DNA of 64,000 bases from Streptantibioticus_C sp963761325 (GTDB lineage Bacteria; Actinomycetota; Actinomycetes; Streptomycetales; Streptomycetaceae): positions 620,001 through 684,000 of the forward strand of contig CAVXGZ010000008.1 of the NCBI GenBank assembly GCA_963761325.1, written 5' to 3'. The first letter of the stretch is position 1. Every line of letters starts with the position of its first letter. Position numbers and translations under genes: made by a program. Below, in pieces: positions 58,730-64,000 of this stretch. The notes beneath the pieces are model-generated. The model saw only the letters and a list, made by a program, of their open reading frames with translations. It had not been told where the DNA came from and searched no databases.

Positions 58730-59494
58730 TCAGATCCCGGTGAAGTCGCCGTGCCGTCCGGCGCCGGCCGCGAACCGCCCGGCGCCCTCGGCGGCCCGGG
58801 CCAGCACCGCCTGCCCGTGCCGGAGTTCGGCGGCCATCGCCTCCTGGTGCGGCGTGCCCTCCTGGTCCAGCAGCGAGGCGCGGTCGGAGCGCAGGCACTC
58901 CTGCGGGAAGCGGGCGAGGCCGGCGGCCAGCTCCTCGGCGGCGGCCCGCGCGGTACCGGTCGGCACCAGGCGGTTGGCCAGCCCGATGGCGTACGCCTCC
59001 TCCGCCGGCACCGCACGGCCGGTGAGCACCAGGTCCATCGCCCGGCTCGCCCCGATCAGCCGGGGCAGCCGCACCGTGCCGCCGTCGATCAGCGGCACGC
59101 CCCAGCGGCGGCAGAAGACGCCGAGCACCGCGTCCTGCTCGACGACGCGCAGGTCGCACCAGAGCGCGAGTTCCAGGCCGCCGGCCACCGCGTGGCCGGC
59201 GATCGCGGCGATCACCGGCTTGGTCAGCCGCATCCGGGTCGGCCCCATCGGCCCGTCGCCGTCCGGCGCGACCCGGTTGCCGCGCGCGGTGCCGATCGCC
59301 TTGAGGTCGGCGCCCGCGCAGAAGGTGCCGCCCTCGCCCCACAGCACGGCGACCCGCGCCTCGCGGTCGGCCTCGAAGGAGCGGAAGGCGTCGGCGAGCG
59401 CGGCGGCGGTCGGCCCGTCGACCGCGTTGCGGCACTCGCTCCTGGCCAGCACCACGGTGGTGACCGGCCCCTGACGCTCGACGCGCACGGACAT
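58730..59494 (-). CDS. Enoyl-CoA hydratase/isomerase family protein
   Basis: A 254-residue crotonase. FCAGADLKAIG and IAAIAGHAVAGGLELALWCD form the oxyanion hole and CoA pocket; IDGGTVRLPRLIGASRAMDL and GLANRLVPTG follow the family pattern. A typical second catalytic Glu in the G-G-T-x-R-L region is not obvious, so isomerase or other activities are possible. The start has GAGGAG upstream. It stands alone and upstream of the cNMP-binding/ligase pair on the same strand. Confidence 0.87.
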   Translation of the reverse strand: MSVRVERQGPVTTVVLARSECRNAVDGPTAAALADAFRSFEADREARVAVLWGEGGTFCAGADLKAIGTARGNRVAPDGDGPMGPTRMRLTKPVIAAIAGHAVAGGLELALWCDLRVVEQDAVLGVFCRRWGVPLIDGGTVRLPRLIGASRAMDLVLTGRAVPAEEAYAIGLANRLVPTGTARAAAEELAAGLARFPQECLRSDRASLLDQEGTPHQEAMAAELRHGQAVLARAAEGAGRFAAGAGRHGDFTGI

Positions 59495-59597
59495 CGGCGG
59501 CTCCTCGGTTCGGCGCCCGCGGGCCGGCCCGGGGCGTGGTCGGTGAACCTAGCATCCGGCCGGTGCGGCGCCCGGCGGCAACGGCTGGTCTGGACTA

Positions 59598-59626
59598 TTG
59601 ACGGGTGCACGTCACGCTAGTTAAAT
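59598..59626 (+). promoter_or_regulatory. Vegetative-type promoter for the lectin/beta-helix gene
   Basis: TTGACG (59598-59603), a 17-nt spacer and TTAAAT (59621-59626) form one of the best promoters in the window. The leader to the GTG at 59703 is about 70 nt with AAGGAGG just before the start. Confidence 0.65.
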
Positions 59627-59702
59627 CACGCCATAAAATAAGGCGTGGATAAATGTCGCGCCTTCCACGGAGGCCCGCCGCCCCGGCGGCGAAGGAGGAC
59701 AT

Positions 59703-61928
59703 GTGATCCCCCGGTCCCGAACGACACACGCGCCGGCCGTGCCACTGACCGCCGTCACGGCGGTGCTCGCGCTGCTGGCCGCCATCTGCCTCACCCTGAC
59801 CACCGCCGGCACCGCGCGGGCGGCGAGCCTTCCGACCGGCTTCACCACCGTGGTGAACGTCGGCAGCGGCAAGTGCGTGGACGCCCGCGCCGCCGGCACC
59901 GCCAACGGCACCGCGGTCCAGCAGTACGACTGCAACGGCACCGGCGCCCAGCAGTGGGAGCTGCAGCCGACCAGCGGCGGCTACTACCAGGTGGACAACT
60001 ACAGCGACAACACCGAGGCGTGGGACGTCACCAACGTCTCCACCGACGACGGCGCCCCGATCCAGCTGTGGCAGTACAGCTCCGGCGCCAACCAGCAGTG
60101 GGAGCCGGTCGCGGAGTCGGGCGGGTCCTACCACTTCGTGAACCTCAACAGCGGCAAGTGCCTCGACGTGCCCGGCGCCTCGACGGACGACAGCGTGCAG
60201 CTCGACCAGTACGACTGCAACGGCACCGCCGCCCAGTCCTTCACCTTCGGCAGCTCGGTCCAGCCGCCGCCCGGCACCCCCGACTTCGGCCCCAACGTCA
60301 GCGTCTTCAGCCCCTCGACGCCGACCGCCACGATCCAGAGCCAGATCAACAGCATCTACAGCCAGCAGGAGACCAACCAGTTCGGCTCCAACCGCTACGC
60401 CATGCTCTTCACCCCGGGCACGTACAACGTCGACGTGCCGGTCGGCTACTACACCGAGGTCGCCGGGCTCGGCCTGTCGCCGGACGACGTGCGGATCAAC
60501 GGCGGCGTCCACGTGGACGCCAAGTGGGACGGCGGCAACGCCACCCAGAACTTCTGGCGGGACGCGGAGAACATGTCGGTCTACCCCACCTCGGGCACCG
60601 ACATGTGGGCGGTCTCGCAGGCCGACCCGTACCGCCGGATGGACCTGCACGGCTCGCTGCTGCTGGACGACAACAGCGAGGGGTCGAGCAGCAACTGGTC
60701 CAGCGGCGGGTTCATCGGGGACTCGCGGATCTCCGGGACCATCACGTCGGGAACCCAGCAGCAGTTCCTCACCCGCAACACCGAGATGCAGGGCGGCTGG
60801 AGCGGCTCCAACTGGAACATGGTCTTCGTCGGCGACACCAACGCGCCGGCCACCAGCTTCCCCAGCCCGCCCGACACCACGGTGAACCAGACCCCGACGG
60901 TCCGCGAGAAGCCGTTCCTGTACGTGGACGGCTCCGGCGACTACCAGGTCTTCGTGCCGTCGCCGCGCACCAACGCCCAGGGCGCGAGCTGGACCGGCGG
61001 CAGCGAGGCCGGCACCTCCCTGCCGATCTCGGACTTCTTCATCGCCCAGCCGAGCAACACCGCCGCCGACCTGAACAACGCGCTGGCGGCCGGCAAGAAC
61101 CTGCTGTTCACCCCGGGCGTCTACCACCTGTCCAGCACGCTGGACATCACCCGTCCCGACACCGTGGTGCTCGGCCTGGGCCTGGCCACCCTGGTGCCGG
61201 ACAACGGCGTCACCGCCGTCTCCACCGCCGACGTGAACGGCATCGACCTGGCCGGCCTGCTGATCGACGCCGGCACCACCAACTCCGCCACCTTGATGCA
61301 GATCGGCCCGGCCGGCTCCTCGGCCGACCACTCCGCCGACCCGACCACCCTCAACGACGTCTTCTTCCGGATCGGCGGCGCGGGCGTCGGCAAGGCCACC
61401 CAGAGCCTGGTGGTCAACAGCGACGACGTCATCGGCGACGACCTGTGGCTGTGGCGGGCCGACCATGGCAGCGGCGTCGGATGGACCAGCAACACCGCCG
61501 CCAACGGACTGATCGTCAACGGCTCCGACGTGACGATGTACGGGCTGGCCGTCGAGCACTACCAGCAGTACCAGGTGACCTGGAACGGCAACGGCGGGCG
61601 GACGTACTTCTACCAGAGCGAGATGCCCTACGACCCGCCGAGCCAGTCCGCCTGGCGCAGCGGCGCCAACGGCTACGCCTCCTACAAGGTGGCCGACTCG
61701 GTGACCAGCCACGAGGCGTGGGGGCTCGGCGTCTACTGCTACTTCGACGTCAACCCCGGCACGGTCGCCGACCGGGCCATCGAGGTGCCGAGCACCTCGG
61801 GGGTGAAGTTCCACGACATGGTGACCGTCTCGCTCGGCGGCACCGGCACCATCACCCACGTCATCAACAGCAGCGGAGGAACGGCCAACAGTTCGCAGAA
61901 CGTGCAGAACCTGGTGGGCTACCCGTAG
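59703..61928 (+). CDS. Secreted ricin-B-lectin plus beta-helix protein, enzymatic role unknown
   Basis: A 741-residue exported protein from GTG 59703. After the Sec signal (to about 40) comes a CBM13/ricin-type lectin module (about 45-185) with repeated QxW motifs: GAQQWELQ, NQQWEPV, and CLDVPGAST, QLDQYDCNGTAAQSF. Residues 200-741 look like a right-handed beta-helix with GTYNVDVPVGYYTEVAGLG in the first half and a related LLFTPGVYHLSSTLDI and GLGLATLVPDNG in the second. The pseudo-duplication recalls tandem beta-helix glucanases, but I cannot identify a catalytic pair. Relatives are sometimes labelled adenylyl cyclase, which the sequence does not support. Likely a polysaccharide-active secreted protein. 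Confidence 0.7.
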   Translation: MIPRSRTTHAPAVPLTAVTAVLALLAAICLTLTTAGTARAASLPTGFTTVVNVGSGKCVDARAAGTANGTAVQQYDCNGTGAQQWELQPTSGGYYQVDNYSDNTEAWDVTNVSTDDGAPIQLWQYSSGANQQWEPVAESGGSYHFVNLNSGKCLDVPGASTDDSVQLDQYDCNGTAAQSFTFGSSVQPPPGTPDFGPNVSVFSPSTPTATIQSQINSIYSQQETNQFGSNRYAMLFTPGTYNVDVPVGYYTEVAGLGLSPDDVRINGGVHVDAKWDGGNATQNFWRDAENMSVYPTSGTDMWAVSQADPYRRMDLHGSLLLDDNSEGSSSNWSSGGFIGDSRISGTITSGTQQQFLTRNTEMQGGWSGSNWNMVFVGDTNAPATSFPSPPDTTVNQTPTVREKPFLYVDGSGDYQVFVPSPRTNAQGASWTGGSEAGTSLPISDFFIAQPSNTAADLNNALAAGKNLLFTPGVYHLSSTLDITRPDTVVLGLGLATLVPDNGVTAVSTADVNGIDLAGLLIDAGTTNSATLMQIGPAGSSADHSADPTTLNDVFFRIGGAGVGKATQSLVVNSDDVIGDDLWLWRADHGSGVGWTSNTAANGLIVNGSDVTMYGLAVEHYQQYQVTWNGNGGRTYFYQSEMPYDPPSQSAWRSGANGYASYKVADSVTSHEAWGLGVYCYFDVNPGTVADRAIEVPSTSGVKFHDMVTVSLGGTGTITHVINSSGGTANSSQNVQNLVGYP

Positions 61929-61965
61929 GAGCCGCCATGCGGCGCCCGTCGCCGCGCGTGCACGG

Positions 61966-62000
61966 GATCCCGGCCACCGAAGTGGCCGGGATCTTTTTTT
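61966..62000 (+). terminator. Textbook rho-independent terminator
   Basis: A perfect 12-bp stem (61966-61977 with 61982-61993), a CGAA loop and seven T residues follow the lectin/beta-helix gene. The remaining 62001-62224 is GC-rich upstream of an AT-richer stretch (62145-62200) that probably holds the promoter of the next gene; hexamers are not clear. Confidence 0.9.
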
Positions 62001-62224
62001 GTTTGCCGCCGGTCGGCCCGGGCAGGCGAGCGACCAGGTGAGCGGAACCCCTCCCCCGCCACCACCATGCGGGCCCAGCCGGTCCCCCCACTATCGACTG
62101 GGCCCGCACACGACGTGTCACATCGCGCCTTTCGTCCGGTATGTCTAGCTTTAATGCTGACTGACACCCAAGCGGATTGTCGGATCGTCAGATTTAGAGC
62201 TGGATCCGGACGGAGGGATGCGCC

Positions 62225-63406
62225 GTGGCTGTGGGCCCTGCGCGAATCGCGGCCGCCTGCGGCCTGGTACTCGCGGCGGTGCTCGCCGCGACCGCCGGCC
62301 ACCGCACTGCCGGCCCCCCGCCGCACCGCTCCTCGGCGGCCCGCTCCCACCGGGCCCCGGACGCCGCGCCGATCGGCACCTACTCCCACACCCGCGCCGG
62401 GATGCTCTCCCCCGCCGTCCGGGACGACCCGCAGCTGGTCTACGTGCCCAACAGCGGCGAGGCGGGCATGCACGGGACGGCGGGCTCGACCAACCCGGAC
62501 CGCGACTCGGTGACCGTCATCGACCCGAGGACCTTCCGGGTCGTCGGGCACTTCCCGGCCGGCCGGCTGCCGCAGCACGTCACCCCGTCGTGGGACCTGC
62601 GGACGCTGTGGGTGGACGCCAGCGGCAGCGGCCAGCTCATCCCGATCGATCCGCGCACCGCGCGCCCCGGCCGGCCGGTCGCGGTGGACGCGCCGTACAA
62701 CCTCTACTTCACCCCGGACGGCTCGGCGGCCGTGGTGATGGCCGAGCGCCTCGACCGCATCGAGCTGCTGGACCCGCACACCATGGCGCCGCGCCGCTCG
62801 GTTCCGGTGCCGTGCGAGGGCGTCAACCACGCGGACTTCTCCGCCGACGGCTCCTACTTCCTCGCCACCTGCGAGTTCTCCGGCGACGTGCTGAAGTACC
62901 GGACCGGGTCCATGCGACTGGTCGGCCGGCTCGGGCTCGGCGCGAACGCCATGCCGCAGGACGTACGGCTCGGCCCGGACGGCCGCACGTTCTACGTCGC
63001 CTCGCTCAACGACGCCGGGCTGGTGACGATCGACGGCGCCACCATGCGGCCGACCGGGATCATCCACACCGGCGCCGGAGCGCACGGCGTCTATCCGAGC
63101 CGGGACGGCCGGCTGCTGTACGTCTCCAACCGCGACGCGGGCACCGTCTCGGTGGTGGACCCGGCGGCGGGCCGGTCGGTGGCCACCTGGACCATCCCCG
63201 GCGGCGGCTCCCCCGACATGGGCGGGGTCAGCGCGGACGGCCGGCAGCTGTGGCTGTCCGGGCGGGACGACGACCAGGTCTACGTCTTCGACACCGCCGA
63301 CGGCCGCCTGCTGGCCCGCATCCCGGTCGGCGCCAACCCGCACGGCCTGGCGTTCTTCCCGCAGCCCGGCCGCTACAGCCTCGGCCACACCGGCAACTAC
63401 CGCTGA
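62225..63406 (+). CDS. Secreted YVTN-type beta-propeller protein
   Basis: A 393-residue exported protein from GTG 62225 (GGAGGG 7 nt upstream). A Sec signal or N-terminal anchor (to about 25) is followed by a basic linker and a seven-bladed propeller. Repeat units include DSVTVIDPRTFRVVGHFPAG, GPDGRTFYVASLNDAGLVTI, GRLLYVSNRDAGTVSVVDP and DDDQVYVFDTADGRLLARIP. YVTN proteins bind ligands or act as lactonase-like enzymes; no catalytic residues are evident. It is between two secreted polysaccharide-related genes. Confidence 0.78.
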   Translation: MAVGPARIAAACGLVLAAVLAATAGHRTAGPPPHRSSAARSHRAPDAAPIGTYSHTRAGMLSPAVRDDPQLVYVPNSGEAGMHGTAGSTNPDRDSVTVIDPRTFRVVGHFPAGRLPQHVTPSWDLRTLWVDASGSGQLIPIDPRTARPGRPVAVDAPYNLYFTPDGSAAVVMAERLDRIELLDPHTMAPRRSVPVPCEGVNHADFSADGSYFLATCEFSGDVLKYRTGSMRLVGRLGLGANAMPQDVRLGPDGRTFYVASLNDAGLVTIDGATMRPTGIIHTGAGAHGVYPSRDGRLLYVSNRDAGTVSVVDPAAGRSVATWTIPGGGSPDMGGVSADGRQLWLSGRDDDQVYVFDTADGRLLARIPVGANPHGLAFFPQPGRYSLGHTGNYR

Positions 63407-63480
63407 CCGGCGGCCGGGACCACCGCCGGCGCCGACGGCCGGAATCCGTCCTTCCGCCGGACGGGACCGTGCCGGACGTC

Positions 63481-63509
63481 TTGACAGCCCTTCAAGTCTG
63501 GACCATTCT
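63481..63509 (+). promoter_or_regulatory. Chitinase promoter with DasR-like (dre) site
   Basis: TTGACA (63481-63486), a 17-nt spacer and CATTCT (63504-63509) form the promoter. AGTCTGGACCA (63495-63505) lies in the spacer and runs into the -10. Read on the other strand it is TGGTCCAGACT, close to the DasR/chi-box consensus TGGTCTAGACCA. A repressor bound there would block transcription until GlcN phosphates accumulate. Confidence 0.65.
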
Positions 63510-63521
63510 CCCGTGCAACCG

Positions 63522-63540
63522 ATTAGGAAACTTTCCTAAT
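63522..63540 (+). promoter_or_regulatory. Perfect 19-bp palindrome in the chitinase leader
   Basis: ATTAGGAAA-C-TTTCCTAAT has perfect 9-bp arms and lies between the inferred start of transcription and the Shine-Dalgarno, 20 nt before the ATG. Symmetry and AT content argue for a protein-binding operator; an mRNA hairpin is the alternative. Confidence 0.6.
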
Positions 63541-63560
63541 AGACCTCGGGGAGATTTGAC

Positions 63561-64000
63561 ATGACCAAGTCAATCAAGTGGGCCGCACTGGCCGTCTCAG
63601 GGCTGGTTCCCGCGTGCCTGGTGGCCACCACGCTCCCGGCCCAGGCCGCGTCCTCGTTCCCGGCGCACTACTCGGCGCCCTACCTGCAGATCGGCAGCGA
63701 CGACTCGGGGGACATGTCGGCGGACATGAGCGCCAGCGGGGACAAGTACTACACGCTCGCCTTCCTCACCCCCAAGTCGGGCTGCACCCCCGAGTGGGAG
63801 GACGGCGACGAGTCGCTCGGCGCGTTCACCTCGCAGGTCGGCGCGCTGCAGTCGGCCGGCGGCAACGTGATGATCTCGTTCGGCGGCGCGGACGGCGGCG
63901 AGCTGGCGCTGACCTGCACCTCCGTCAGCAGCCTCACCGCGGCGTACCAGAACGTCGTCAACACCTACGGCGTCACCCGGCTGGACTTCGACATCGAGGG
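63561..64000 (+). CDS. GH18 chitinase, N-terminal part (gene runs off the window)
   Basis: The first 146 residues are present. A Sec signal (MTKSIKWAALAVSGLVPACL, cleavage near the Ala-Gln-Ala-Ala at 30-33) leads directly into a GH18 barrel: HYSAPYLQIGSD, YYTLAFLTPKSGCTP, NVMISFGGADGG and, at the window edge, RLDFDIEG, which is the D-x-D-x-E catalytic motif. ATG 63561 has GGGGAG 8 nt upstream. Whether a CBM follows cannot be seen. Chitin is the likely substrate and the DasR-like promoter site supports this. Confidence 0.88.
   Translation, partial: MTKSIKWAALAVSGLVPACLVATTLPAQAASSFPAHYSAPYLQIGSDDSGDMSADMSASGDKYYTLAFLTPKSGCTPEWEDGDESLGAFTSQVGALQSAGGNVMISFGGADGGELALTCTSVSSLTAAYQNVVNTYGVTRLDFDIE

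Noticed and set aside
1..64000. tRNA, rRNA, CRISPR array, insertion sequence or prophage
   Set aside because: I found no cloverleaf with a T-arm signature, no repeat-spacer arrays, no transposase, integrase or terminal inverted repeats and no phage structural genes.
1..64000. A secondary-metabolite biosynthetic cluster
   Set aside because: No polyketide, peptide synthetase, terpene or RiPP core genes are present. Single hydrolases and transporters do not make such a cluster.

Overview
The window is very GC-rich with strong third-position GC bias. It is dense with Tat- or Sec-exported hydrolases, SpoIIE-type phosphatases, GTG/TTG starts and genes whose -10 box lies 6-8 nt from the start codon. 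This points to a chromosomal segment of a filamentous actinomycete of the Streptomyces/Kitasatospora/Streptacidiphilus type. A glutamic peptidase (family G1) and a sedolisin (S53), both families of acid-active enzymes, suggest an acid-tolerant soil organism. I see no rRNA, tRNA, CRISPR array, insertion sequence or prophage.

Layout. 1-4.9 kb: the tail of an aldo/keto reductase, a class II glutamine amidotransferase and a four-gene polar amino-acid ABC importer, with a divergent LysR regulator. 5.9-16.6 kb: a probable dextran/isomalto-oligosaccharide locus. It has a secreted GH15 enzyme, a divergent Tat-exported GH27-CBM35 enzyme, a ROK regulator, a sugar-binding lipoprotein, two permeases and a cytoplasmic GH13 glucosidase. 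The two divergent promoters carry the same 9-bp box at the same place. 16.7-20.5 kb: a secreted phospholipase-D-like protein, a SpoIIE phosphatase and a secreted GH3. 20.6-26.8 kb: a G1 peptidase, then exported counterparts of the Bacillus AmiE-NamZ-NagZ cell-wall salvage enzymes. 26.8-35.3 kb: a frameshifted esterase, a phosphoesterase, an MMPL transporter, two APC amino-acid permeases and an uncharacterised protein. Phased TCAAGT repeats precede the second permease.

35.4-40.9 kb: two further SpoIIE phosphatases around a DNA end-joining polymerase and an ATP-dependent ligase (polD/ligC type), plus a beta-lactamase-fold hydrolase. 41-45.6 kb: LysR, a secreted PI-PLC-like enzyme, the S53 peptidase and two small proteins. 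45.8-51.8 kb: a TPR/HEAT-like protein and a xylose module (ROK, xylulokinase, xylose isomerase). 51.9-55.9 kb: a SUKH-type protein, a frameshifted lipase-maturation-factor gene, and an overlapping pair of unusual peptidases (isoaspartyl type and M55 D-aminopeptidase type). 56.2-59.5 kb: Ku, a LigD-type ligase coupled to a cyclic-nucleotide-binding protein, and an enoyl-CoA hydratase. 59.7-64 kb: a secreted ricin-lectin/beta-helix protein, a secreted beta-propeller protein, and the start of a GH18 chitinase with a DasR-like site and a perfect palindrome in its leader.

The main theme is extracellular polymer breakdown (dextran, chitin, xylose-containing glycans, peptidoglycan, protein, phospholipid) with matching import and local repressors. 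A second theme is non-homologous end joining, encoded at two separate loci. Coordinates were read by eye from the sequence. Functional names rest on motif recognition, not on searches.
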